A stretch of DNA of 64,000 nt from Secundilactobacillus collinoides DSM 20515 = JCM 1123 (GCF_001435975.1 NZ_AYYR01000039.1:41582-105581); one strand, 5' to 3'; shown: positions 53,201 through 63,582, counted from the first letter of the stretch. Notes: a model not told the origin generated them from the letters alone. Program-made: numbers and translations.

Positions 53201-53205
53201 GCGTT

Positions 53206-55029
53206 TCAATAATGTGACTTCACTTCAGTTTCAGATGGTTCACCGGCTGACTCCGGATCTGTTTCAGAAACATCTGCCGCCGCTTCATGTTCTCGAACGA
53301 CAGCTAAGAATTCTTCGCCATATTTTTCAAGCTTGTTAGCCCCGATACCCTTCACGTTGAGCATATCATCGAGAGTCTGCGGCATTTGAGCACACATGTC
53401 ACGCAGGGTCTTATCTGAGAAGATAACAAATGGTGGGACACCCTGTTTTTCGGCAAATTTACGTCGCAGAACCCGCAGTTTCTCAAACAACTCACTGTTG
53501 ACCGGCAACGTGTGATCGACCTTGACGGCTTCTTTTCGAAAGACTTGGGTTTCGCCTTTAAGGACGTCAACTCCATCCCCAGTGATTTTCAAGACAGGAT
53601 ATTGTCCGCCCTCAGCCGCCAGGTAACCAGAGGCCGTCAGAAAATCGATTAAATCAGCGATTGCTTTTTGTTTACGGTTCTTCATCAGGCCATACGTGGA
53701 TAGGGTCTCGAAATGAAACTGCTTGATTCTTTGGTTGGAAGATCCCGCTAAAACTTGGGCCACCAGGCTCTTACCGAACCGCTCGTTCATCCGCTTGACA
53801 CAGGACAGGACCTTTTGCGTATCCACCGTAATATCCTGACTTTCACGGGTGTCCAAACAGTTGCTGCACTGGCCGCAGTTATCACAAGTTTCACCGAAGT
53901 ACCCTAAAATATACTTCTGCAAACACTCTGGTGTATTAGCGTACTGCGTCATGGACTGCAATTTTTCATACTCGCGTTGTTTGTTTTGCTCGTCGCGTTC
54001 CGACTGGTCGATCAAAAAGTGCTGGATCTGAACATCCGCCAGCTTGAACAACAAAATGGCTTCACTCGGCAACCCATCACGCCCTGCACGGCCGGCTTCC
54101 TGGTAGTACGATTCCAAACTGCCCGGTACTTGAGCGTGGATCACAAACCGAACGTTGCTCTTATCGATACCCATTCCGAAGGCGTTCGTGGCGACCATAA
54201 CTGGTGTCCGGTCGTACAGAAAATCATCCTGATTCTCCCGGCGCTGATTTTTCGTCAGCCCACCATGATACATAGTGGCAGCAACCTTATGGTGTTGCAG
54301 CAGTTTAGTCAGCCGCTCAACCTCCTTACGCGTTGAGGCGTAAACGATCCCCGACTGGTCAGCGTTAGTCTTCAAATAATCAATCAAAAATGCGTCAATA
54401 TCTTGATTTTTGACCACTTTAAATGCCAAATTCGGCCGGGCAAACCCCGTTTTAACTTCCGCATCCAACTGCAACCGCTGCATGATATCCTGAGCAACCT
54501 TCGGCGTGGCTGTAGCGGTCAGTGCAACGATCGTGGGGTTGGAAGGCAACTGCTGAATCGTGGCAGTTAAATTCAAATAACTTGGGCGGAAATCATGACC
54601 CCACTGGGAAATACAGTGGGCCTCATCGATGGCAACCAGTTCAACAGGCAGTTCAGCCAGACGGTCAAAGTAGCCGGAATCCAATCGTTCTGGCGAAACG
54701 TACAGTAATTTGACACTACCATCCTGCGCCTGGTTAAACCGGTCGTTAATTTCACTGTAGGTCAGCGAACTGTTAATAAACGTCGCCGGGATGCCGTTTT
54801 CATTCAGCGCATCCACCTGATCCTTCATCAGAGAAATCAGCGGCGAAACCACCAGCGTGATTCCATCCTGCAGCAGCGCCGGAATTTGGTAACACAGCGA
54901 CTTCCCGCCACCGGTTGGCATGATAGCCAGGACGTTTTCGTGATTCATAATATGGTCGATCACGTCCCCCTGCCCCGGTCGAAACGTGTCGTATCCAAAC
55001 TGTTGTTTTAATATCTCCTGCGGCGTCAT
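53206..55029 (-). CDS. recQ: ATP-dependent DNA helicase RecQ
   Basis: A 607-residue 3'-5' DNA helicase for recombination and replication-fork repair. Helicase motif I PTGGGKS, motif II DEAH in VAIDEAHCISQWGHDFR, and motif VI QEAGRAGRDG are present. The RQC zinc cluster (CLQKYILGYF, then CDNCGQCSNC) and a C-terminal HRDC domain (MLNVKGIGANKLEKYGEEF) complete it. I chose ATG 55029; its ribosome-binding site AAGGAAGGG is about 12 nt away. Confidence 0.96.
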   Translation of the reverse strand: MTPQEILKQQFGYDTFRPGQGDVIDHIMNHENVLAIMPTGGGKSLCYQIPALLQDGITLVVSPLISLMKDQVDALNENGIPATFINSSLTYSEINDRFNQAQDGSVKLLYVSPERLDSGYFDRLAELPVELVAIDEAHCISQWGHDFRPSYLNLTATIQQLPSNPTIVALTATATPKVAQDIMQRLQLDAEVKTGFARPNLAFKVVKNQDIDAFLIDYLKTNADQSGIVYASTRKEVERLTKLLQHHKVAATMYHGGLTKNQRRENQDDFLYDRTPVMVATNAFGMGIDKSNVRFVIHAQVPGSLESYYQEAGRAGRDGLPSEAILLFKLADVQIQHFLIDQSERDEQNKQREYEKLQSMTQYANTPECLQKYILGYFGETCDNCGQCSNCLDTRESQDITVDTQKVLSCVKRMNERFGKSLVAQVLAGSSNQRIKQFHFETLSTYGLMKNRKQKAIADLIDFLTASGYLAAEGGQYPVLKITGDGVDVLKGETQVFRKEAVKVDHTLPVNSELFEKLRVLRRKFAEKQGVPPFVIFSDKTLRDMCAQMPQTLDDMLNVKGIGANKLEKYGEEFLAVVREHEAAADVSETDPESAGEPSETEVKSHY

Positions 55030-55089
55030 GGTGTCAATTCCCTTCCTTAAAAATACTACTTCAATTCTATCAGATTTTTGTCCCAAGGG

Positions 55090-55278
55090 TTACCCGTGGT
55101 GGAAAACAGCGAGCACTTCAATAATGATCAGCACCAAGACAATGAACAGGGCATATCGTAACTGCTTGCGAAACGTTGCCCACGAAAACGCACGAAAGCG
55201 GTATTGCGCACTTGTCAACGTTGTGATACCAGCATAGGCCACTGCAATAACCACCTCAAACACAATTAACAGAAACAT
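55090..55278 (-). CDS. Small membrane protein, 62 residues
   Basis: An unrecognised protein with two hydrophobic segments (FLLIVFEVVIAVAYAGIT and YALFIVLVLIIIEVLAVF) joined by a basic loop (YRFRAFSWATFRKQLR). This topology resembles small Firmicutes membrane proteins of unknown role. ATG 55278 is preceded by GTGAGGAT. It is upstream of recQ on the same strand, 60 nt apart. Confidence 0.7.
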   Translation of the reverse strand: MFLLIVFEVVIAVAYAGITTLTSAQYRFRAFSWATFRKQLRYALFIVLVLIIIEVLAVFHHG

Positions 55279-55535
55279 TTTTATCCTCACTCTTCTAACT
55301 ACGCGGTTCTTATTTTGAAAGTTTTTATCGTGATTGATTATAACAGAAATCTGGGGCTGACTTTGTGGTGGGCCAATCTCTGTTGCCCAGAACTCATTGC
55401 CACTCAATTACCGAGCAAGCGTGGTATTGCAAAGTCTTTCTGTCAGGACTTTCAGGACTTTCTCCCGCCGATAACTTGCAACTTCAAAAAACTTTATTAT
55501 CGAGTCGATACGTGCGGTAAATGAGTCTCGCAGAC
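55279..55535. other. Intergenic stretch between asd terminator and small membrane gene
   Basis: No supported gene. A plus-strand frame at 55315-55524 has no ribosome-binding site and no recognisable product. Confidence 0.4.
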
Positions 55536-55591
55536 TAAAAAACTGGCGCAGAAGCGGACTATTTTATACAATAATCTGCTTCTGCGCCAGT
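55536..55591 (-). terminator. Terminator of patA-asd
   Basis: A perfect 14-bp stem ACTGGCGCAGAAGC (55542-55555) with 55578-55591, followed on the minus strand by six T. It lies 145 nt after the asd stop codon. Confidence 0.8.
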
Positions 55592-55735
55592 CTTTTAGAT
55601 AGGTTGCTTCACTTTGTTAACTATCATAAATCAAGCATCTGATTTAAAAAAAACTTTTATATCACTTCAACGAAAACGCGTTTTACGGTAAAGAAAGCTT
55701 CTGTTCAGCCCCTAAACGACGTGCGTCACGTGCTT

Positions 55736-56827
55736 TTACTTGGCCGTAATATAACCCTTGGCCTTCAATAATTCAGCACATTCGACGGCGCCACCGGCTG
55801 CCCCACGTGCAGTGTTGTGTGACAGACCAACGAACTTCCAGTCGAAAATCTTGTCTTCACGCAGACGGCCAATGGAGATTCCCATGCCGTGTTCGAAGTT
55901 GACGTCCAAGCTGACCTGTGGCCGGTCGTCTTGTGTCATGTACTGGATAAATTGCTTTGGCGCGCTCGGTAAACCGAGTTCTTGGGGCTCACCGGAGTAT
56001 GATTCCAAAGCCTCGATCAGGTCATCCTTGGTTGGGTTTTGCTTAAAGTTCACGAATGCCGCTGCGGTATGGCCGTACAAAACTGGAACCCGAATACACT
56101 GACTTGTAATGACCGTACCTTCATCTGGGACAATCGACTTTGTTGCCTCATCCACGTTACCCCAGATTTTCAGAGGTTCGCGTTCTGACTTTTCTTCCTC
56201 ACCGGCAATGTAAGGAATCACGTTGCCGACCATTTCTGGCCAGTCCTTGAAGGTCTTACCGGCACCAGAAATGGCTTGGTAAGTCGTGGCAATCACCTGG
56301 GTCGGTTCAAACTTGCGCCAAGCAGACAGTGCTGGTGTGTAAGATTGAATCGAACAGTTTGGCTTAACGGCCACAAAGCCGCGTTCAGTGCCTAACCGTT
56401 GGCGTTGGTAAGGAATAATATCAGCGTGTTGCGGGTTGATTTCCGGCACGATCATTGGTACGTCTGGCGTCCACCGGTGCGCACTGTTGTTGGAAACGAC
56501 TGGGGTTTCCGTCTTCGCATACTTGTCTTCCAGGTCACGGGTGTCCGCCTTATCCAATTTAATGGCTGAGAACACGAAATCCACTTGGGAAGCGACTTCG
56601 TCCACGTGACTGGCGTCCAGCAAGACCATATTCTTCACACCGTCTGGTACCGGTTTGTCCATCTTCCAGCGACCATCCACCGCGTCGCCATACGTCTTAC
56701 CAGCACTGTGCGCACTGGCAGCGACGACGGCAACTTCAAACCAAGGGTGATCCGCTAAAATGGTGATGAATCGTTGTCCGACCATCCCAGTTGCGCCAAT
56801 CACACCAACCTTTAACTTATCACTCAT
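55736..56827 (-). CDS. asd: Aspartate-semialdehyde dehydrogenase
   Basis: Reduces aspartyl phosphate to aspartate semialdehyde, the branch compound for lysine/DAP, threonine and methionine. The 363-residue protein has the NADP motif GATGMVGQ (residues about 10-17) and active-site Cys in AVKPNCSIQ, with His in the later region. The PNCS form and length mark the archaeal/fungal-like Asd subfamily also found in some Firmicutes, rather than the GGNCT type. ATG 56827 has GAGG 9 nt upstream. It is cotranscribed with patA. Confidence 0.93.
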   Translation of the reverse strand: MSDKLKVGVIGATGMVGQRFITILADHPWFEVAVVAASAHSAGKTYGDAVDGRWKMDKPVPDGVKNMVLLDASHVDEVASQVDFVFSAIKLDKADTRDLEDKYAKTETPVVSNNSAHRWTPDVPMIVPEINPQHADIIPYQRQRLGTERGFVAVKPNCSIQSYTPALSAWRKFEPTQVIATTYQAISGAGKTFKDWPEMVGNVIPYIAGEEEKSEREPLKIWGNVDEATKSIVPDEGTVITSQCIRVPVLYGHTAAAFVNFKQNPTKDDLIEALESYSGEPQELGLPSAPKQFIQYMTQDDRPQVSLDVNFEHGMGISIGRLREDKIFDWKFVGLSHNTARGAAGGAVECAELLKAKGYITAK

Positions 56828-56905
56828 ATCTCCATACCTCGTTTTCATTCTGAAGGATGCTCAGGGAATTTGTTTTTCATATTGTTACAGGTTTGCTGTT
56901 TAAAA

Positions 56906-58105
56906 TCAATTAACCTGACTTGCTGTAAGCGATTTAACGTAGTTCTTCAACCGTTTCATCGCTTCGTGTAGTTTTTCATCGGAAGCGGCGTAGGAGAAGC
57001 GGATATACCCTTCCCCGCCGGCACCAAACGCACTGCCTGGCACGCCGCCGACCTTGGCCTCCTTGGCCAAAGTCTCCGCAAACCGCACGTCATCGGTTCC
57101 AAACGCATCCGGAATCTTGACAAACGCGTAAAACGCACCGGATGGGGTCGCCATATCGAGGCCGATGTCTTTGACGGCAGCCTCAACGAAGTCCCGCCGT
57201 TTTTGATAGATTTTCCGCATCTCGATCGGGTCATCTAACCCATTGGTCAGCGCCTCAGTTGCTGCAGCTTGGGCCGGATTTGATGGTGATGTGACCATGA
57301 AAGCGTGCATCTTCGTGGCGTTGGCTGTGAATTCTGCCGGTGCAGCAATGTATCCCATCCGCCAGCCAGTCATCGCGTGAGACTTTGAAAGTCCGTTGAT
57401 CAAAACGGTACGCTCTGGCAAAATTTTTGCGATTGAGAAATGGTCAACACCATATGTCAATTCACAATAAATTTCATCCGCAATCACGTACATGTGATGC
57501 TCGCGAATGACGTCTGCGAGCGCCTCAATCGTTTCCCGTGGGTATTCAACACCAGTTGGATTCCCAGGGTAGTTCAGAAGGATTGCTTTAACGGCGGATC
57601 CTTCTTTCTTTAAAACGCTCTCCAGCTTCTCCGGCGTCAAAATGAACCCGTCCTTTGACGTATCCACCATGATCAGTTCCGCGCCAGCAATGGTGACCAG
57701 TGGGAAGTACAGCGCAAACGCCGGCGTTGGGATAATCACCTTATCGCCGGGGTTCAACATGGCCAGAAAAGTGGCCGTAATGGCTTCCGTTGCACCCACT
57801 GTGGCGATGATTTCCGTTTCAGGATCATAGTCTAGATTCTGGCTTTTCTTCAGGTAACCGCTGATTGCTCGTCGCAATTCAATAGTACCCTTCTGTGCAG
57901 AATAGTGGGTATCATTTTCCTGAATGCTCTTGATACCGGCCTGTTTTACATGTTCCGGCGTATTCAAATCAGGTTCGCCCAAAGTTAATTTAATAATGTC
58001 AGGCACCGCTGAAACCCGGCGATCGAACTCCCGAATTCCTGATGGGCCGACTTGGTTTAGGCGTTCATTCACCTGTCCTGATAATTCACTTGCCAATTTT
58101 GGCAT
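56906..58105 (-). CDS. patA: N-acetyl-LL-diaminopimelate aminotransferase (PatA-like)
   Basis: A 399-residue fold-type-I aminotransferase. PLP contacts: NYPGNPTG (Asn), IADEIYCEL (Asp and Tyr), catalytic Lys in NGLSKSHAMTGWR, and substrate Arg in YIRFSYA. Context with asd and the dap genes points to transamination of N-acetyl-2-amino-6-oxopimelate, the missing step between DapH and DapL. Aromatic or alanine aminotransferase activity cannot be excluded. ATG 58105 follows GGATGGTGG. It has its own promoter. Confidence 0.88.
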   Translation of the reverse strand: MPKLASELSGQVNERLNQVGPSGIREFDRRVSAVPDIIKLTLGEPDLNTPEHVKQAGIKSIQENDTHYSAQKGTIELRRAISGYLKKSQNLDYDPETEIIATVGATEAITATFLAMLNPGDKVIIPTPAFALYFPLVTIAGAELIMVDTSKDGFILTPEKLESVLKKEGSAVKAILLNYPGNPTGVEYPRETIEALADVIREHHMYVIADEIYCELTYGVDHFSIAKILPERTVLINGLSKSHAMTGWRMGYIAAPAEFTANATKMHAFMVTSPSNPAQAAATEALTNGLDDPIEMRKIYQKRRDFVEAAVKDIGLDMATPSGAFYAFVKIPDAFGTDDVRFAETLAKEAKVGGVPGSAFGAGGEGYIRFSYAASDEKLHEAMKRLKNYVKSLTASQVN

Positions 58106-58138
58106 CACACATCCACCATCCTTAAGATATTGCTAACA

Positions 58139-58168
58139 TTATAATTCAATTAGAGCGGTTAGAGCAAG
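58139..58168 (-). promoter_or_regulatory. patA-asd promoter
   Basis: -10 TATAAT (58139-58144) and -35 TTGCTC (58163-58168) on the minus strand, spacer 18 nt, giving a short leader of about 25 nt with no room for a riboswitch. Confidence 0.6.
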
Positions 58169-58413
58169 GTTAGGTTGTCGTTCTGTTGCAGTTTGATCTT
58201 TCTGTCTCTCAACGTCTCACCGTCTTTTTCGGGTCAACCCGTTACACGACACCGTTGCGCCACGTATCTGTTCTCGCTCAGCCAACTTGAAACGCACTTC
58301 ATTAACACAGCGTTGTCTTGACGCTGATTCTCATCTTCACCACCATGCGCTAACACCGAGCAACCTGAGAAAAGCTGCTCGCCATGGTGAAAATGGGCTG
58401 ATTTTTGGTACAC
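58169..58413. other. Non-coding stretch with imperfect inverted repeat
   Basis: Between the dapB terminator and the patA promoter. It contains a nested inverted repeat, ACCATG/CATGGT around GAGCA/TGCTC (about 58342-58388), but no gene. I found no T-box or lysine-riboswitch motifs here. Confidence 0.4.
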
Positions 58414-58467
58414 AAAAAGCGAAGGGGACTTTCAGTTCAAGGCGAATTGGGCCCCTTTCGCTTTTTT
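58414..58467 (-). terminator. Terminator of the lysA-dapB operon
   Basis: AAAAAGCGAAGGGG (58414-58427) pairs with CCCCTTTCGCTTTTT (58452-58466) with one bulge; T-run on the minus strand. Lies 75 nt after dapB. Confidence 0.8.
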
Positions 58468-58542
58468 AACTCATGTAATCTTGTGGGCATCGTAACGCTG
58501 ACTATAGTCAGTCAACCTTGGTGAAAACACCATTCATTGACC

Positions 58543-59325
58543 TTACAGCACGTTCTCCAGTCCAATAACCAATTCCGAAAGTCCACCAACCTTGTCGATG
58601 GCAACCTTAACACCGGTCATAAATGAGCTGCGGTCGAAGGAATCCTGACGAATGGTCAGGGCTTCTCCGGGACCGCCGAAGAGAACTTGTTCGTGAGCCA
58701 AATAACCAGGCAGGCGAACGGCGTGGATTCGGATACCGTTGTAGTCACCGCCGCGAACATTGGCCAGCGTTTCGGTCTCGTTTTCGTTGCCCTGTTTATG
58801 GGCTGGGCGAACTTCGTCGATCAATTTTGCGGTACTCAGCGCTGTCCCAGAAGGGGCATCCGCCTTGTCGCCGTGGTGCATTTCGATAATTTCAACGTCT
58901 GGGAAATAGGTTGCGGCTTCCTTAGCAAATTTCATCAGCAGAACCGCTGACATGCCGAAGTTTGGTGCAATAATGCCGCCGAGTGCCTTTGCCTTAGCTA
59001 AGCCCTGTAATTCGGCTTCTTGATCATCCGTCAAACCGGTCGTCCCGATTACTGGGTGAATGCCATGTTCGATAGCAAATTTTGTGTCAGCGTATACGGC
59101 GCTTGGCAGCGTAAAGTCGATCCAGATCTCAGCGTCGGTGTCGATGTCAGCCAAGTCGCCAAACACGGCAACATCGGCTGGCAAGTTGTAATCAGCGGGG
59201 GTCGTCGAAGTCAGTCCCGCCGCGAACACACCGGTGAGGACAAATCCCTCACTATCGTTGACAAGATTAACGGCTTTTTGCCCCATCGCCCCAGTAAAAC
59301 CGGCAACTAATACTTTTATGGTCAT
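58543..59325 (-). CDS. dapB: 4-hydroxy-tetrahydrodipicolinate reductase
   Basis: Reduces the DapA product to tetrahydrodipicolinate with NAD(P)H. The 260-residue protein has the nucleotide motif VAGFTGAMGQ and catalytic EMHHGDKADAPSGTA with both His and the Lys. The start lies 2 nt after the dapA stop, so it is translationally coupled. It is the last gene of the five-gene operon. Confidence 0.96.
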   Translation of the reverse strand: MTIKVLVAGFTGAMGQKAVNLVNDSEGFVLTGVFAAGLTSTTPADYNLPADVAVFGDLADIDTDAEIWIDFTLPSAVYADTKFAIEHGIHPVIGTTGLTDDQEAELQGLAKAKALGGIIAPNFGMSAVLLMKFAKEAATYFPDVEIIEMHHGDKADAPSGTALSTAKLIDEVRPAHKQGNENETETLANVRGGDYNGIRIHAVRLPGYLAHEQVLFGGPGEALTIRQDSFDRSSFMTGVKVAIDKVGGLSELVIGLENVL

Positions 59326-59327
59326 CG

Positions 59328-60248
59328 CTAAACTCCTAACTCTTGTGATACGGCGTGTAACAAAGCGTCCTGGTCAAGGCCCAGAGCAATGGCCAGTTCG
59401 CGCTTCTCAGGGTCGTTCAAAGGCAGGACAGGCATCCGGCTGCTGCCGACTTCAAAGCCCTGAGCGTTTAAAACGGCCTTAACTGGTGATGGTGATGGGA
59501 ACATGAACAACGCTGCCATCTTTGGCGTCAGCTGACGTTGCAGCTTACCAGCCGTAGCGACATCGCCTGATTCAATAGCATCGTACATTTTGCGCATTTC
59601 AGCACCATAGATGTGAGCAGCAACCGAGATAACCCCGGCACCGCCAACCGTCTTAGCTGCCAAAGCTTGAGCGTCTTCGCCTGAGTAAACGCTGAAGGTT
59701 GATGGCGTGTGTTCAACCAAATATTCAATATCCTCAATTGAAGTGCATTGCTTTACACCGGCAATGTTTGGGTTCTTCGATAATTCAATGATCGTTTCGT
59801 TGGCCATTGTAACGCCGGTCCGGCCAGGAATGTTGTAAATGATCAACGGCTTCTCGGATGCGTCAGCAACAGTGGTAAAGTGCGCGATCATGCCGCGTTG
59901 GTTTGGCTTGTTGTAATAGGGCACAACGACTAAGGCGTAATCGACACCGTCAATCTGTGATACTTCGCGGGTCAGTTCAGCAGTTTCCCGGGTGTTGTTG
60001 CTGCCAGTACCTGCAATCACCGGACCGCGGCCATTAACAATCTGTGCGAAACGGGTGTAAAGCTCGATTTTCTCATCGTGGGTCAGAGTTGGGGTCTCAC
60101 CGGTTGTGCCACCGATAACGAACCCGCGACTGCCAGTCTCAAATAAATGGTTTGTTAAGCGTTCCAGACTCGCATAATCAATGTTATCGTTACCGTCAAA
60201 CGGGGTGATGATGGCGGTCATTAAATCGATGTTGTGTAATGTTGTCAT
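59328..60248 (-). CDS. dapA: 4-hydroxy-tetrahydrodipicolinate synthase
   Basis: Condenses pyruvate with aspartate semialdehyde, the committed DAP/lysine step. The 306-residue TIM barrel has [15 protein letters not shown], the catalytic Tyr in YNIPGRTG and the Schiff-base Lys in AGVKQCTS (the usual motif is VKEAS). It sits between dapL and dapB. Confidence 0.95.
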   Translation of the reverse strand: MTTLHNIDLMTAIITPFDGNDNIDYASLERLTNHLFETGSRGFVIGGTTGETPTLTHDEKIELYTRFAQIVNGRGPVIAGTGSNNTRETAELTREVSQIDGVDYALVVVPYYNKPNQRGMIAHFTTVADASEKPLIIYNIPGRTGVTMANETIIELSKNPNIAGVKQCTSIEDIEYLVEHTPSTFSVYSGEDAQALAAKTVGGAGVISVAAHIYGAEMRKMYDAIESGDVATAGKLQRQLTPKMAALFMFPSPSPVKAVLNAQGFEVGSSRMPVLPLNDPEKRELAIALGLDQDALLHAVSQELGV

Positions 60249-60301
60249 AGTCGTTCTCCTCTTTCTATTTTAACTGTGGGATTATCCAATAATTGACTTT
60301 G

Positions 60302-61453
60302 TTATTCAGCCATCCGGGATTCTAAGAAACCCGTGATGCCGGTGATACCTTTTTCAATAGCGGACTCGTTGGGGTTTAGGGTTGCGGAGTGCAGCTGTGA
60401 ACTGTCCTCCACCCCAAGCCAGAACATGGTGCCCGGAATCTTCGATAGTAAGTAACCGAAATCCTCGCCGGTCATGGCCGGTTGAGTCTCGATAAAGTTC
60501 ACGTCATCGTTGCCCTTCATGTAAGCGATGAAGCGGCGCGTTAACTCTGGATCATTTTCCACCGGCAGGTAACCACCCTGATTCAAAGTAACGGTCACCT
60601 GGGCGTTGAAACTCTTCGCGACCCCGGCACCAACTTCTTGCAGACGCTTATCGATTTTTTGAATCATCGTTTGGGTCAGTCCGCGGATGGTGCCTTCGAT
60701 GTGGGCGTGCCCGGCAATGACGTTGCGGATGGTGCCCGCTTCCATCTTGCCTAGGGTGATCACGCCACCCTCAATGGGGTCGATGCTGCGAGAAATAATG
60801 GTTTGAACCTGGCCGATCAACTGAGCAGCTGCCACCACCATATCGTTAGCGTTTTGCGGGTATGCCGCGTGACCGCCCTTGCCTTCAAGGTCAATATTGA
60901 CCTCAGTTGTTCCGGCAAACAGCGTGCCCATTCGGCAGCCGATTGCACCAGCCGATAACCCGGGGTTGTCGTGCAGCCCGTAAAATTCATCCGGCCGCCA
61001 CTCGCCTTCAAACACGCCAAGTTCGTATGCCAGCTTACCGCCGTTTTTACTCTCCTCAGCGGGCTGGAAGAAAAAGATCATGTTATCAGTTGGCTGATGT
61101 TCTGAGAAATAGCTCAGAACCCCTAGTGCTACCGTCATGTGAATGTCGTGCCCGCAGGCATGCATGATTCCAGGATTTTTTGAAGCAAACGGTAATCCCG
61201 TTTTCTCACTCACCGGCAACGCATCGATATCGGTGCGGTACCCCAGCGTACGTTTAGGATTACTGCCAGCCACCCGTACTAACAGGGCAGTCGGCAGGTC
61301 CGCGATGTGTTTGACCGTCAAGTGGGCTTGGTTAAAACCGCTAATGACTTTTTCCAAGTAAGCTTCGGTGCGCACCTCATTGAGGGCTAACTCCGGCATG
61401 GCATGGAGGTCACGCCGGATTTGAATTAAGGCTTCTTCTGTTAGTACAGGCAT
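60302..61453 (-). CDS. dapL: N-acetyldiaminopimelate deacetylase
   Basis: Removes the acetyl group from N-acetyl-LL-DAP to give LL-DAP. It is a 383-residue M20 amidohydrolase: RRDLHAMPEL at the N-terminus, metal-binding HACGHDIHMT, EESKNGGK with the acid pair, and a dimerisation lid GKGGHAAYPQNA. Similar enzymes deacylate other amino acids, but the position between dapH and dapA fixes the role. The gene starts 4 nt after dapH. The symbol follows B. subtilis usage (also ykuR). Confidence 0.93.
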   Translation of the reverse strand: MPVLTEEALIQIRRDLHAMPELALNEVRTEAYLEKVISGFNQAHLTVKHIADLPTALLVRVAGSNPKRTLGYRTDIDALPVSEKTGLPFASKNPGIMHACGHDIHMTVALGVLSYFSEHQPTDNMIFFFQPAEESKNGGKLAYELGVFEGEWRPDEFYGLHDNPGLSAGAIGCRMGTLFAGTTEVNIDLEGKGGHAAYPQNANDMVVAAAQLIGQVQTIISRSIDPIEGGVITLGKMEAGTIRNVIAGHAHIEGTIRGLTQTMIQKIDKRLQEVGAGVAKSFNAQVTVTLNQGGYLPVENDPELTRRFIAYMKGNDDVNFIETQPAMTGEDFGYLLSKIPGTMFWLGVEDSSQLHSATLNPNESAIEKGITGITGFLESRMAE

Positions 61454-61457
61454 GTGA

Positions 61458-62168
61458 TCACAGCTTTCTTAAATCGTCTTCCAGGCCGGTCTTAGATTCG
61501 GTCTGATCATCAACGTTCTTCATAAATTGTGCAGGGACACCGGCAACCATGGTGTGCGGTGCCACGTCCTTAGTGACAACAGCACCGGCAGCGACCACCG
61601 CACCCTCACCAACGTGGACGCCTTCGATAACAACGGCGTTTGCACCGATCAACACGTTATCATCAACACGAACGGGTTGGGCAGAAGCGGGTTCGACCAC
61701 CCCGGCCAGGACGGTCCCGGCACCAATGTGGGCGTGTTTTCCGACAATGGCCCGGCCACCAAGCACGGCGCCCATGTCGATCATCGTATCATCACCGATT
61801 TCAGCGCCAATGTTGATGATGGCACCCATCATGATAACGGCATTGTCGCCAATCAACACTTGGTCACGAATAATGGCACCGGGTTCGATGCGGGCGTTGA
61901 TTTCCTTCATATCTAATAACGGAACGGCAGAGTTGCGCGTGTCGTTTTCAATATCGTAGTCGGCAATCTTGTCTTGGTTGGCTTTTAGGAAGGGTTTGAT
62001 ATCGGCCCAATCGCCGAACAGAACACCGGTCTTCGTTTCCACGTAAGCTTTGATACTGGTGGGAACCGTAACCTTATCTAGTTCACCTTTGATGTAGACC
62101 TTCACCGGCGTTTTCTTGTCGGCGTTCCCAATAAAATCAATGATTGCTTGTGCGTCTAACTTTGCCAT
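61458..62168 (-). CDS. dapH: Tetrahydrodipicolinate N-acetyltransferase
   Basis: Acetylates tetrahydrodipicolinate with acetyl-CoA, opening the acetylase branch of lysine synthesis. The 236-residue protein has a small N-terminal alpha/beta domain followed by a hexapeptide-repeat beta helix ([20 protein letters not shown] onward). The DapD-like hexapeptide and the DapH family N-terminus [21 protein letters not shown] identify the acetyl, not succinyl, enzyme. Confidence 0.95.
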   Translation of the reverse strand: MAKLDAQAIIDFIGNADKKTPVKVYIKGELDKVTVPTSIKAYVETKTGVLFGDWADIKPFLKANQDKIADYDIENDTRNSAVPLLDMKEINARIEPGAIIRDQVLIGDNAVIMMGAIINIGAEIGDDTMIDMGAVLGGRAIVGKHAHIGAGTVLAGVVEPASAQPVRVDDNVLIGANAVVIEGVHVGEGAVVAAGAVVTKDVAPHTMVAGVPAQFMKNVDDQTESKTGLEDDLRKL

Positions 62169-62217
62169 TTAAATACCTCTTTCTCGTTTTTAAAATATAA
62201 TAGGTAGTTTTTTTATT

Positions 62218-63531
62218 TTATTCTGGGTCGTATGCTTGATCCAACCGCGTCAAATCAGCGTATGTTTCACGCTTAACAACGACCTGCGACTTGCCATTCT
62301 CGACGAACACAACGGCTGGCCGGCCGTTCCGGTTGTAATTAGAAGCCATTGAGTAGCCGTAAGCCCCAGTGTCCAGCATAGCCAATACATCACCGGGCTT
62401 GGTGGCTGGCAGGTGTGCCTGGTCGATCAGGATATCCCCTGATTCACAATACTTGCCTGCCAGATGAACTGTCTCAGTCGTCTTTGCGAATGGGTCACTC
62501 GCCAAAACTGCTTCGTATTCCGCCTGATATAGCGCGGGACGGATGTTGTCGCCCATGCCGCCGTCAACTGTCAGATACGAAGTCAGTCCTTCCACATCCT
62601 TGCGACCGCCCACTGTGTAGAGCGTGTAGCCGGCGGGACCAGCAATTGACCGCCCTGGCTCAATCCAAACGGCCGGCATGGTCAAGCCCTTGTCCGTGGC
62701 GCGCTGTTTGATGGTCTTTACGATAGCATCCACGAAAGCTTCTGGTGCTAACGGATTGTCATCCTTCGTGTAACGAATACCGAACCCGCCACCAACGTTG
62801 ATGACTTGTGGCTGGTAGTCGTACTTCGCGCGCCATTCAGCAGCGATGTCAACCAGTTTTTCAGCTGCCATTTGAAAACCGTTCAGTTCGAAAATTTGCG
62901 ACCCGATGTGGGCATGAATCCCAATCATATTCATCCGGTTGTTTGCTAAGACTTGTTGCAGTGCCTTATCAGCCAAACCCGTTTTCAAGTCAAAACCGAA
63001 TTTGCTGTCTTCTTGACCAGTTTGGATGTATTCGTGCGTGTGGGCAGAAATCCCTGGGGTGATACGCATCATAACCTGAACACTTGCGTCATGTTTCTCG
63101 AGCACGTCGCTGAGTTGTTCAATTTCATGGAAATTATCCAGAACAATCGTGCCAACGTGGTTTTCAATTGCCATTTCTAATTCATCGTATGATTTGTTGT
63201 TCCCGTGAAAGCTGATATTTGCTGCGGGAAAATTTGCTTGTAGTGCTGTATACAGCTCACCGCCAGACACCACATCAATGTGGGCGCCCTCCTGATCGAC
63301 CACCTGGTACATGGCAATCGTTGCGAAGGTCTTGCTGGCATAGGTCACAGCGTAATCAACGCCGTTATCTTCAAACACGGATTTAAACCGACGAATCTGG
63401 TCACGAATTTTTGACACATCATAAACGGCCAGCGGCGTCTGGTATTGTTTTGCCAATGCCAAGGCGTCCACGCCGCCAATGGTCAAATGACCCTCATCGT
63501 TAATCTGTTGGTTTGATACTTGTTCACTCAT
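62218..63531 (-). CDS. lysA: Diaminopimelate decarboxylase
   Basis: PLP enzyme making L-lysine from meso-DAP, the last step. The 437-residue fold-type-III protein has the PLP Lys in VTYASKTFATIAM, GSQIFELNGF, NVGGGFGIRYT and EPGRSIAGPAG. The active-site Cys region GKYCESGDIL and Tyr in DTGAYGYSM are also present. ATG 63531 has GGAGG 9 nt upstream. It is the first gene of the operon and is directly controlled by a lysine riboswitch. Confidence 0.96.
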   Translation of the reverse strand: MSEQVSNQQINDEGHLTIGGVDALALAKQYQTPLAVYDVSKIRDQIRRFKSVFEDNGVDYAVTYASKTFATIAMYQVVDQEGAHIDVVSGGELYTALQANFPAANISFHGNNKSYDELEMAIENHVGTIVLDNFHEIEQLSDVLEKHDASVQVMMRITPGISAHTHEYIQTGQEDSKFGFDLKTGLADKALQQVLANNRMNMIGIHAHIGSQIFELNGFQMAAEKLVDIAAEWRAKYDYQPQVINVGGGFGIRYTKDDNPLAPEAFVDAIVKTIKQRATDKGLTMPAVWIEPGRSIAGPAGYTLYTVGGRKDVEGLTSYLTVDGGMGDNIRPALYQAEYEAVLASDPFAKTTETVHLAGKYCESGDILIDQAHLPATKPGDVLAMLDTGAYGYSMASNYNRNGRPAVVFVENGKSQVVVKRETYADLTRLDQAYDPE

Positions 63532-63582
63532 TCCTGTGACCTCCAAAAATTGTTTTATCGTGGGCTGCGGCCAATTTGCATC

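Noticed and set aside
58109..58410. T-box or second lysine riboswitch before patA
   Set aside because: The T-box core and L-box segments are absent, and the promoter lies too close to patA.
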